NCBI GenBank assembly: GCA_003157055.1
Contig: PMIG01000208.1
Span: 1-6,829, forward strand
Direction of reading: 5' to 3'
Origin: Bacteroidales bacterium
GTDB lineage: Bacteria; Bacteroidota; Bacteroidia; Bacteroidales; VadinHA17
Length of the DNA stretch: 6,829 nt
Positions within the stretch are counted from its first letter, which is position 1; each line of letters opens with the position of its first letter. This document shows, piece by piece, positions 1 through 5,828 of this stretch. The notes under the pieces are model-generated. The model made no database searches and was not told where the DNA came from. It worked only from the letters and a program-made list of their open reading frames with translations. The translations under genes and the position numbers were made by a program.

Positions 1-30
1 GGTGACCGGTGACCGGTGACCGGTTGCCGG
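1..30. repeat. 7-bp palindromic tandem repeat running off the left edge
   Basis: Three exact copies of GGTGACC are followed by one diverged copy (GGTTGCC) and a trailing GG. Seen another way, the palindromic hexamer ACCGGT recurs with single-G spacers, so separated units can pair into small hairpins on either strand. The array starts at base 1, so its full length is unknown. It lies 3 bp beyond the stop codon of the RelA/SpoT gene, in its 3' untranslated region. It could be a short minisatellite or a structured 3' end; no T-run follows the visible copies on the minus strand, so I do not call a terminator. Confidence 0.8.
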
Positions 31-33
31 AAA

Positions 34-2208
34 TTAAGCACTATCGGATCGAGTTACTTTAAGGATACCTTTTATAGAATGGATTTTTCTCATAATTCCA
101 TGAAGGACATCATTATTGGGAACCATTATATTAAGCATCCCTTCAAACAGGCCATCGTCCATTTTATAGTTGAAACTCCGTATTGTTACATTATTGGCTG
201 CAAGAACATCGGCTATTCTATTCACCATGCCGATATCTTCTACTCCTGTAATTTTCACGGATGCTACGAAAGAGGGAGCAGCTTTAGTTTTGGTCCACTT
301 TGCCGAGACCACTCTGTATGGATATCTCGACATCATGTTATGGGCATTTGGACAGCCACGCCTATGTATCTTAATCCCTTCCGAGATTGTCACGAATCCA
401 AATATTGAATCTCCGAAAACAGGATTGCAACATTTTGCCAGATGGTAATCCAGACCCTCTACCCTGTCTTCAATTACAAGAAAATCAGAATATTGAGATT
501 CAGGCAATTCCCTGGTTTCTTTTTCCTGTACTAATGATGCCGGCTCAGTAAGCGCAGGAGTTTCCTCTTTCAAAAGAACCTCTTTAATCTCGAGAAGTTC
601 AATTTTACCCTCTTCGATCAGGAAATAGAGATCCTGTGCTGTCTTTAAGTCGTAATGGTTAATCAGCTTCTGAATCGATATATCACCATATGGAATCTTC
701 CAGTTCTTAAGCCGGCGCAGGAGCATCTCTTTCCCATCGGCAGCTGCTTTGACTTTTTCTTCATTCAGAACCTGCTTTATCTTTGTCCTGGCTTTGTTTG
801 TTACCACAAACGAAAGCCAATCCTGTTTAGGCTTTTGATTCTTTGATCTGATTATATCGACATGATCGCCATTCTGAAGAATATATCTTATTGTGACGTT
901 TCTCCCATTTACTTTACCGCCAACGCATGATGCACCGACCGCAGTATGAATATCGAATGCAAAATCGAGAACGGTGGCCCCTGAAGGAAGTTGCTTAAGG
1001 TCGCCCTTAGGTGTAAAAACGAATACTTCATCGGTATATAATCCCGATCTTACCTGGTCAAGGAATGAAGCATCCTCTTTTTCGGATGATTCAAGTATCT
1101 CCCTCATTCTGGTCAGCCATGTATCCAGTCCCCCTTCTCCCTTTATTCCTTTGTAACGGAAGTGAGCAGCCAGGCCTTTTTCCGCTATCTCGTCCATCCT
1201 TTCAGAGCGAATCTGAACTTCGACCCATTTACCCCGGGGACCAATTACAGTAGTGTGCAGCGATTCGTAACCGTTTGATTTTGGAACTGAGATCCAGTCG
1301 CGGAGCCTGCTGGGGTTTGGCTGGTACAGGTCGGTTACAACAGAATAGGCTCTCCAGCATTCCGATTTTTCGTTTTCTTCATCACTTTTAATAATGATCC
1401 TCACGGCAAAGAGATCGTACACCTCTTCAAAATCGACACCCTGCTTTTTCATTTTAAGCAGAATGGAATGTATTGATTTTGTGCGGCTTTTGATAGTGAA
1501 CCTGAAGTTTTGCTTTTCAAGTTTCTCCTGTAGCGGAACAGAGAATTCCTTAATAAACCTGTTCCTTGAAGCGGTTGTCTGCTTCAGGCGGTTTTCTATA
1601 TATTGATATTGTTCGGGCTCAAGATACTTTACTGCCAGATCCTCAAGTTCCGATTTAATGTTATAAAATCCGAGGCGGTGCGCCAAAGGTGCGTAAAGAA
1701 AATATGTTTCTGATGCAAGCGGTAACCTCTCTTTTTCAGGTGCATTATCGAGGTTGCGCATATATTCAAGCCTTTCAACCAGTTTTATGAGGATAACGCG
1801 GACGTCATCTGCAAGGCTGAGCAACAGTTTCCGGAAGTTCTCAGCCTGGAATGACGACTGCATAGAGTCTATTCCCGTGACCCTTGAAAAGCCATCAAGT
1901 ATCTCCACAACCTTTTTGCCGAATTCCTTTTCAATATCCTTTTTACTGATTTCAAGGTTGTCGACGGAATCATGAAGAAGAGCAGTGACTATTGATGTAA
2001 GCCCTAATCCCATCTCCCCGGCGATGATCCTGGCAACAGAAAGCGCGTGGAGTATCTGGGGCTCGCCGGTCAGGATCACTTTATCGCCGCAAGCATTTAC
2101 CGCAAGATCAAGAGCTCTCCTGATCACTTTATTGTCTTCCGCAGCGACCGAGTTTCTTGAGGCCTTGAGAAGAGCCCTGTATCCCGATTGAATCTTTTCT
2201 GGTTCCAA
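34..2208 (-). CDS. RelA/SpoT-family (p)ppGpp synthetase with a degenerate hydrolase site
   Basis: This is a full-length long RelA/SpoT homologue (724 aa), a cytoplasmic enzyme of the stringent response. Domains in order: N-terminal HD hydrolase fold (about 25-195); synthetase (about 230-355); TGS (about 393-455, with the HT pair at 421-422); a helical linker; a CC/zinc-finger-like segment with C593, C594, H615 and C619; and a C-terminal ACT domain (about 647-720). Synthetase residues are present: R242 and K244, D265, the NGYxSLH motif at 312-318, and E330 in VEVQIR. In the hydrolase part the metal ligands H54, H79 and D80 remain. Compared with my recollection of streptococcal Rel, R44 is I45, the E81-D82 pair is D83-N84, D144 is E145 and N148 is Y149. 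I infer weak or absent ppGpp hydrolysis. Bacteroidota often carry two long homologues, and this may be the RelA-like one, so I give no symbol. The start is TTG, because a stop lies five codons upstream and no in-frame ATG falls between; AGGA precedes it. Confidence 0.95.
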   Translation of the reverse strand: MEPEKIQSGYRALLKASRNSVAAEDNKVIRRALDLAVNACGDKVILTGEPQILHALSVARIIAGEMGLGLTSIVTALLHDSVDNLEISKKDIEKEFGKKVVEILDGFSRVTGIDSMQSSFQAENFRKLLLSLADDVRVILIKLVERLEYMRNLDNAPEKERLPLASETYFLYAPLAHRLGFYNIKSELEDLAVKYLEPEQYQYIENRLKQTTASRNRFIKEFSVPLQEKLEKQNFRFTIKSRTKSIHSILLKMKKQGVDFEEVYDLFAVRIIIKSDEENEKSECWRAYSVVTDLYQPNPSRLRDWISVPKSNGYESLHTTVIGPRGKWVEVQIRSERMDEIAEKGLAAHFRYKGIKGEGGLDTWLTRMREILESSEKEDASFLDQVRSGLYTDEVFVFTPKGDLKQLPSGATVLDFAFDIHTAVGASCVGGKVNGRNVTIRYILQNGDHVDIIRSKNQKPKQDWLSFVVTNKARTKIKQVLNEEKVKAAADGKEMLLRRLKNWKIPYGDISIQKLINHYDLKTAQDLYFLIEEGKIELLEIKEVLLKEETPALTEPASLVQEKETRELPESQYSDFLVIEDRVEGLDYHLAKCCNPVFGDSIFGFVTISEGIKIHRRGCPNAHNMMSRYPYRVVSAKWTKTKAAPSFVASVKITGVEDIGMVNRIADVLAANNVTIRSFNYKMDDGLFEGMLNIMVPNNDVLHGIMRKIHSIKGILKVTRSDSA

Positions 2209-2217
2209 TTTAATCCT
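2206..2217 (-). promoter_or_regulatory. Shine-Dalgarno and TTG start of the RelA/SpoT gene
   Basis: Read on the minus strand, AGGATTAAATTG places an AGGA five bases before the TTG. The in-frame TAA at 2221-2223 leaves room for only ATC, AGG, ATT and AAA before the TTG, so the TTG is the only reasonable start that keeps the whole hydrolase domain. A visible Shine-Dalgarno is unusual among the genes here, most of which have only A-rich leaders. Confidence 0.6.
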
Positions 2218-2242
2218 GATTTATTGTTCCAAAAGATCTGCA

Positions 2243-2250
2243 CAAATATA
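2243..2250 (-). promoter_or_regulatory. Candidate -7 element for the RelA/SpoT gene
   Basis: The minus strand reads TATATTTG, a full match to the Bacteroidota -7 consensus TAnnTTTG. It lies 34 bp upstream of the TTG start and downstream of the terminator of the preceding gene. No good TTTG -33 element is found at 19-20 bp, so the promoter may be weak or activator-dependent. Confidence 0.5.
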
Positions 2251-2280
2251 GATGAACCTGCAATTAGTTGTGTAATTCTT

Positions 2281-2316
2281 AAAAAAAATCCCCGGAACTT
2301 CCTTCAGCCCGGGGAT
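2281..2316 (-). terminator. Rho-independent terminator of the outer-membrane protein gene
   Basis: On the minus strand a perfect 8-bp stem, ATCCCCGG (2316-2309) with CCGGGGAT (2295-2288), encloses a 13-nt loop and is followed by eight T residues (2288-2281). It begins 22 bp after the stop codon of the outer-membrane protein gene. It separates that transcript from the RelA/SpoT gene. A small AT-rich palindrome, GATATT-T-AATATC at 2320-2332, lies between the stop codon and the terminator stem. Confidence 0.9.
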
Positions 2317-2337
2317 CCTGATATTTAATATCAAAAA

Positions 2338-3426
2338 TTATCTGAAAGATATTCCCAGGCCTGTTGAGACAACGTTATACTGTGCCCTGGTATAATCTGC
2401 AAAAATCGTTATTACTGCAAGTTTAATCCTGAAACCTGCGTTGGCTCTGAGTCCCGAGAAATTCTTAATGTTCATTTTGGGAAAATCACTGCCGTCCTTG
2501 ATGCTTCCGCTTCCGGCAACATCATTATATTCAACATGTGGTGTACCACTGACAACAATAACCGGTGCAGGAAAATATCCCTGAAGTTTTACTGAAGTTT
2601 TTGTTTTGCTGTACCCGAGACCAGCATAGAAAGTGATTATTTTCAGGTTGACTGAACCTATCGCGCTTATATTCAGAGCATCTACTATAGTGTTAAGGTT
2701 CTGGTTGCTGAAATAGGTCAAAGGATTTATTGTTGTATAATTCCACGTAACCCCACCATCAGGCTGAAGGCTTATTGGGACATTCCCGGTCATCCTTGTA
2801 TATCCTGCAAAGATTGAAGCATCCAAAGGCAGAAGCTTATTACCAGGTATATATTGCATTATGCTGTGCATCAATCCGACACCCCACATGGAAACATCAC
2901 CTCCCTTAATCGGAATTTTTGGCAGGAATCTTGCCTTTAATTCGGTACCAAGCGGAAGACCTATTCCTATCTGCACCATTGGGACAGGTATGTACTTCCA
3001 GTTGGTTCCCGGAGGAGTGTTAAAGGTGGCAAGAGTATATGCTCCTTCTTTATAGGTCATTGATGGTCCGGAGGTATTGGGGCCTGAAACAGATGAGGCT
3101 ATCCCGATTCCTGTTAATGATGATGAGAGTCCGATTTTAGTAATATCGAAAGTCCCCGCAGATTCCGGAACTACGCCGACGTTTAATGAGGCAGTAACAT
3201 CAAATCCACCAAGTTTATGAGGCTTTGCTGTATTATACCAGCTTCCGTTCAGTCCGGCTCCGAAAGCATTTGCCCAGGGTGATATATATGCCTGTATAAA
3301 TTTTACCGCATCAGCAGGGGAGCTTCTCAGGAAGTCGACGTTGCTGAATTGTGAGAATGCAGCTGAAGAGATAAATAATGAACTAAATATCAAAGCTGCG
3401 ACTCGTCTGTTAGTTGGTTTGCTCAT
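2338..3426 (-). CDS. Predicted outer-membrane beta-barrel protein, DUF6588-like
   Basis: A 362-aa secreted protein of unknown function. Residues 1-25 form a signal peptide (Asn-Arg-Arg, then a hydrophobic stretch), with likely cleavage before Gln26 after AFS; cleavage before Gln is common in Bacteroidota. The mature part is rich in Gly, Ser, Thr and alternating hydrophobic residues, with repeated short stretches typical of beta-strands (for example IGSVNLKIITFYAGLGYSK). It ends in GLGISFR, resembling a strand-type C-terminal outer-membrane insertion signal. The overall pattern (a Y/W-x-A-rich start, then G-x-G-LNGSWYNTAKP) resembles the DUF6588 family, from memory and not confirmed. The gene lies downstream of a DUF4252 gene after a 128-bp gap containing a hairpin and a -7 element, and ends at a strong terminator, so it is probably transcribed alone. 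Transport or structural roles are possible; no substrate can be inferred. Confidence 0.8.
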   Translation of the reverse strand: MSKPTNRRVAALIFSSLFISSAAFSQFSNVDFLRSSPADAVKFIQAYISPWANAFGAGLNGSWYNTAKPHKLGGFDVTASLNVGVVPESAGTFDITKIGLSSSLTGIGIASSVSGPNTSGPSMTYKEGAYTLATFNTPPGTNWKYIPVPMVQIGIGLPLGTELKARFLPKIPIKGGDVSMWGVGLMHSIMQYIPGNKLLPLDASIFAGYTRMTGNVPISLQPDGGVTWNYTTINPLTYFSNQNLNTIVDALNISAIGSVNLKIITFYAGLGYSKTKTSVKLQGYFPAPVIVVSGTPHVEYNDVAGSGSIKDGSDFPKMNIKNFSGLRANAGFRIKLAVITIFADYTRAQYNVVSTGLGISFR

Positions 3427-3455
3427 TTCTTTATTGGTTAGTTCGGTTTATTTAA

Positions 3456-3463
3456 CAAATATA
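3456..3463 (-). promoter_or_regulatory. Candidate -7 element for the outer-membrane protein gene
   Basis: The minus strand reads TATATTTG, matching TAnnTTTG, 29 bp upstream of the ATG at 3426. The expected -33 position falls inside the inverted repeat at 3471-3490 and has no TTTG. Transcription would start about 20 bases before the start codon. Confidence 0.5.
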
Positions 3464-3490
3464 GAAAAATCCTGATATAAAATTATCAGG
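3464..3490 (-). terminator. Hairpin with short T-run, possible terminator after the DUF4252 gene
   Basis: On the minus strand CCTGATA (3490-3484) pairs with TATCAGG (3477-3471) across a 6-nt loop, followed by ATTTTTC. It lies 64 bp past the stop codon of the upstream DUF4252 gene. The stem has only three G-C pairs, so termination would be modest. It also abuts the -7 element of the next gene, so it could instead be an operator. Confidence 0.45.
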
Positions 3491-3554
3491 ATGATTCTCT
3501 ATTCAATAACAACTGAAGAGCCATAAAGGTTGCATCTGAAACAGAATAAAACTC

Positions 3555-4079
3555 CTATTTTTCTGATTTCTTCTTTTCAGCATTATCAAGTTGTTCCAAC
3601 TCTTGAATTCCTGTCTCTTTCGAAATTTGTGATAATTGTTTCAGGTCTATATCTCCCCTGATGGATATAAGAGAGTTTTTATTATCGCCTCCTGAGATTA
3701 ATAGGAACTCCGATATTTTGCTTCCATTTTTGCGAACCAGGAACTTGGTAACCTCCTTCTGTTCCTTAACAACCATAAGTTCCTCATAAGCAGAGAAATC
3801 AATCTTTTTTGAAAGCTCTGCATAAAAGTTTACCTTGTTGAGATTCAATGAATCCTCAGTAAGTATCCTAATGGACGTAATTTTTGGTACCGGATTATCC
3901 TTACTGTTTTCATCTCCGCTCATCTGGGCAAACATTCCGAGCATTTTGCCAGAGATATAGACAGAGGTAAATCCTTCCTTATCCGAATACTTATCGAACA
4001 GCTCGTCAATCGGATTAGTCTGTGCCCTGACTGCCAGGCAGAACATAATCGCTGTAAATATCAATAATGACTTTTTCAT
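3555..4079 (-). CDS. DUF4252 domain-containing secreted protein
   Basis: A 174-aa protein of the DUF4252 family, whose function is unknown. Residues 1-19 are a signal peptide (MKK, a hydrophobic core, then VRA) with cleavage before Gln20, so it should be periplasmic. The domain spans about 26-150 and opens with the characteristic LFDKYSDKEGF. Later landmarks are shared with the second DUF4252 protein in this window (5226-5720): ISGKML, YEELM and EFLLISGGD. The tail beyond 155 is charged and Lys/Glu-rich, a likely coiled or disordered extension missing from the paralogue. The gene follows the probable anti-sigma gene by 17 bp with no promoter between, so it is very probably the third gene of the sigma operon and may supply or modulate its signal. 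No catalytic motif is visible. Confidence 0.88.
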   Translation of the reverse strand: MKKSLLIFTAIMFCLAVRAQTNPIDELFDKYSDKEGFTSVYISGKMLGMFAQMSGDENSKDNPVPKITSIRILTEDSLNLNKVNFYAELSKKIDFSAYEELMVVKEQKEVTKFLVRKNGSKISEFLLISGGDNKNSLISIRGDIDLKQLSQISKETGIQELEQLDNAEKKKSEK

Positions 4080-4096
4080 TTCGATCGTTATTTATA

Positions 4097-4675
4097 TTAT
4101 TTTCTATTTATTATTTCAATATTCGCATTTGAAAATTTGTCAAGCATCCTTATTTGCTTAAGGTTACCCGTAAGTACCGAAGCAGATTTGCTGACCGAAC
4201 CAAGCCCGGACTGAGCAGCCCTGGCAACCTTTCTTACAGGTTCAAGTGCCGATGTTCCTTTGTTCAGCTTATACGAAACCTCGGTCAGAATCTTCATTGT
4301 TTCAGCATATGCCAGGCGAGGATCAGAGAAGGTATCTTTGGGTTCAGAATGATGTTTCAGCATGAAATATGAAGCAATAAGTATCAGTAATCCGGCTGCA
4401 ATGCTCATTACTGTATATCTTCGGATTATCGGAGTCCGATTCATTTTTGGCTCTTCAAGATGATCAATGGCAATCTTGATTCTTGTTTCGAGTTCATCAT
4501 CGGGAGCAGCAATTTGACCTGACGCTGAATAGAGCCGGAAGATCTCCTTTTCAGCTTCATAGCCGGGAAGGACATCTTTGCCTGAGAAATATTCTTTAAG
4601 TCTCAGTTCCTCTTCTATCGAAGTCTCTCCGTTATAATACTTCTCCAGCAGTTCTTTCAGAAGTTCCTCTTTCAT
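4097..4675 (-). CDS. Probable anti-sigma factor, one-pass membrane protein
   Basis: A 192-aa protein with no close named family that I recognise. Residues 1-80 are charged and helical; the opening LLEKYYNGETSIEEELRLKEYF resembles the N-terminal cytoplasmic segment of Bacteroidota anti-sigma and FecR-type regulators, without a zinc-binding HxxxCxxC motif. A single membrane helix lies at about 87-106, preceded by Arg-Arg, which suggests the N-terminus faces the cytoplasm. The periplasmic part (107-192) contains a conserved-looking SDPRLAYAETMKILTEVSYKLNKG segment (117-140) and a basic, Ser/Ala-rich tail. The start codon lies 44 bp inside the end of the sigma-factor gene, so the two are probably translationally coupled. 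The expected role is to hold the sigma factor at the inner membrane until a periplasmic signal releases it. This role rests on topology and gene order, not on a recognised domain. Confidence 0.78.
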   Translation of the reverse strand: MKEELLKELLEKYYNGETSIEEELRLKEYFSGKDVLPGYEAEKEIFRLYSASGQIAAPDDELETRIKIAIDHLEEPKMNRTPIIRRYTVMSIAAGLLILIASYFMLKHHSEPKDTFSDPRLAYAETMKILTEVSYKLNKGTSALEPVRKVARAAQSGLGSVSKSASVLTGNLKQIRMLDKFSNANIEIINRK

Positions 4676-5174
4676 ATGAGCGTTTTAAATATTCCTCTTT
4701 AATAATCTGCCGTGCCCTCGACACGGATACCCTTATGCTATTTACATTTGCTCCTGTAATTGACGATATCTCCTCGTACGAAAGTCCGTCTATTTCCCTT
4801 AGCTGCACAAGTTCCCTTAAATTTGGAACCAGACCGGATATTATCTTTCTGACAATCTCACTTGTTTCTTTAGCTGCCATTTGATCGTACGGTGAAACAG
4901 GATTTTCAATGTTCATTTTTGCGGGCATTTCAATTCCTCCGTCACTAAACTTTCTTCTCCTGACCACATCGATACATTTATTTTTAACTATTGTAACAGC
5001 AATTGCTTCAATATTATCATATTCATCGAGCTTATCTCCCATTGTCCACATTTTCATGAAAACCTCCTGAACAGTATCTTCGGCTTCCGGCTTGTTCTTA
5101 ACAATCCTGAATGCTATCATGAACAGTTTCCTGTATTGCGAATGGATTATTTCATCAAATCTTTTCCGGGTCAT
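4632..5174 (-). CDS. ECF-type RNA polymerase sigma-70 factor
   Basis: A 180-aa sigma factor of the extracytoplasmic-function group, with regions 2 and 4 only. Region 2 spans about 10-75 and includes the core-binding helix with AEDTVQEVFMKMW (31-43), followed by the DNA-melting segment ending in VVRRRKF. A linker of about 30 residues leads to region 4 (about 105-160), where LSYEEISSITG and VNSIRVSVSRAR form the helix-turn-helix that reads the -35 region. Length is normal for the family. The last 14 codons overlap the anti-sigma gene, and the C-terminal tail (YERGTSERTAGEVL) may be constrained by that overlap. It would direct polymerase to its own regulon, very probably including this operon. 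The ATG at 5174 is chosen because a nearby ATG at 5181 is out of frame. Its specific signal and regulon cannot be told from sequence. Confidence 0.95.
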   Translation of the reverse strand: MTRKRFDEIIHSQYRKLFMIAFRIVKNKPEAEDTVQEVFMKMWTMGDKLDEYDNIEAIAVTIVKNKCIDVVRRRKFSDGGIEMPAKMNIENPVSPYDQMAAKETSEIVRKIISGLVPNLRELVQLREIDGLSYEEISSITGANVNSIRVSVSRARQIIKEEYLKRSYERGTSERTAGEVL

Positions 5175-5182
5175 CAGTCATG

Positions 5183-5197
5183 ACAGCTTTATGCTGT
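5183..5197 (-). other. Small hairpin in the leader of the sigma-factor gene
   Basis: On the minus strand ACAGC and GCTGT pair across a 5-nt loop, ending 8 bp before the ATG. If transcription starts about 7 bases after the -7 element, the hairpin forms nearly at the 5' end of the mRNA. It could affect message stability or initiation. At 5 bp it may also be chance. Confidence 0.25.
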
Positions 5198-5204
5198 TTC
5201 AGCT

Positions 5205-5235
5205 CAAAGATACAAACATCATTGTTCAGTCCACA
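5205..5235 (-). promoter_or_regulatory. Candidate promoter of the sigma / anti-sigma / DUF4252 operon
   Basis: The minus strand carries TATCTTTG (5212-5205), an exact match to TAnnTTTG, with TGTG (5235-5232; consensus TTTG) 19 bp upstream. The -33 part overlaps the last codons of the preceding DUF4252 gene. The predicted leader is about 24 bases. The elements fit the housekeeping sigma; a site for the ECF sigma itself cannot be recognised without its consensus. Confidence 0.55.
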
Positions 5236-5720
5236 TTGCAGGTCAGGTTCCTGCAATGATCTTTCTTAATATTTACTGAAAACTTTTTTGCATCCTGAAC
5301 TGAAAAAGAGCCTTTTATCTGGATCACAACATTGTGTTCACCTCCCGCAACCATCAGGAATTCATTGAATTCATTGCCGTGTCCCTTAACAAGCAGAATC
5401 GTGTTCTGGTCATAGCTTTTAATGCGCATGAATTCTTCATATCCTTCTGTATCGAGGTTCTTCATCACCATATTATAGAAATCCGGAACCTTTGCCTGAT
5501 CATCCTTCTGAGCGATCAGCCTGAACTCGGTAACTTCCTGCGGTAAGCCTTCTTCATCGTCATTATCGCTGCTTGTCACAAATTTCAGCAGATTCCCGCT
5601 CAGATGCATTGTATAAAAGTTATCCTTATCGGAATACGAATCAAAAAGCCTGTCGACGGACCTCTGTCCGCATGCTGAAATGGATATCACCATTAAAATG
5701 GCACAAAACGTTCTTTTCAT
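5226..5720 (-). CDS. DUF4252 domain-containing probable lipoprotein
   Basis: A 164-aa DUF4252-family protein, function unknown, and a diverged paralogue of the one encoded at 3555-4079. The N-terminus is a short hydrophobic export signal ending in I-S-A-C (14-17), a plausible lipobox that would put a lipid on Cys17; the paralogue has no such Cys and should be soluble. The domain runs from LFDSYSDKDNF (about 25) to roughly 150, with shared landmarks LSGNLL, YEEFM and EFLMVAGGE. An acidic run (SSDNDDEEG, about 50-58) is distinctive. The last 11 residues (DHCRNLTCNVD) add two Cys, and their DNA forms a perfect inverted repeat. The gene lies 51 bp upstream of the sigma gene and 108 bp downstream of the dehydrogenase. 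I found no clear TAnnTTTG upstream; an AACTT-GTTT-AAGTT palindrome (5724-5737) lies just before its ATG. Confidence 0.85.
   Translation of the reverse strand: MKRTFCAILMVISISACGQRSVDRLFDSYSDKDNFYTMHLSGNLLKFVTSSDNDDEEGLPQEVTEFRLIAQKDDQAKVPDFYNMVMKNLDTEGYEEFMRIKSYDQNTILLVKGHGNEFNEFLMVAGGEHNVVIQIKGSFSVQDAKKFSVNIKKDHCRNLTCNVD
5234..5258. repeat. Perfect 9-bp inverted repeat next to the sigma promoter
   Basis: CATTGCAGG (5234-5242) and CCTGCAATG (5250-5258) flank a 7-bp centre. It lies within the last codons of the lipoprotein-type DUF4252 gene, and its left arm touches the -33 element of the sigma promoter. No T-run follows in either direction, so it does not look like an intrinsic terminator. 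It could be a regulator binding site or an RNA hairpin protecting the 3' end of the upstream message. Confidence 0.75.
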
Positions 5721-5828
5721 AATAACTTGTTTAAGTTGATTAATAAAGTTTTCTGATGAAGACGATCATGTGACCAATTCATTACAGGAAAATCAGGAAA
5801 TTTTTGAAAAAAGAATACAGGTGGACTT

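Noticed and set aside
1..30. Edge of a CRISPR array
   Set aside because: The unit is 7 bp with no spacers, so it is a simple tandem repeat.
16..408. Open frame of 130 codons on the plus strand near the left edge
   Set aside because: It lies opposite the ACT and zinc-finger-like part of the RelA/SpoT gene, and its translation is Cys/His-rich noise typical of antisense frames.
5795..5815. Terminator after the SDR gene around the TTTTTGAAAAA stretch
   Set aside because: The stem would be only A-T pairs with almost no loop, so it would not form a stable terminator hairpin.
5721..5828. Dedicated promoter for the lipoprotein-type DUF4252 gene
   Set aside because: No TAnnTTTG match is present in the gap; the gene may be read from the SDR promoter or from a type of promoter I cannot recognise.
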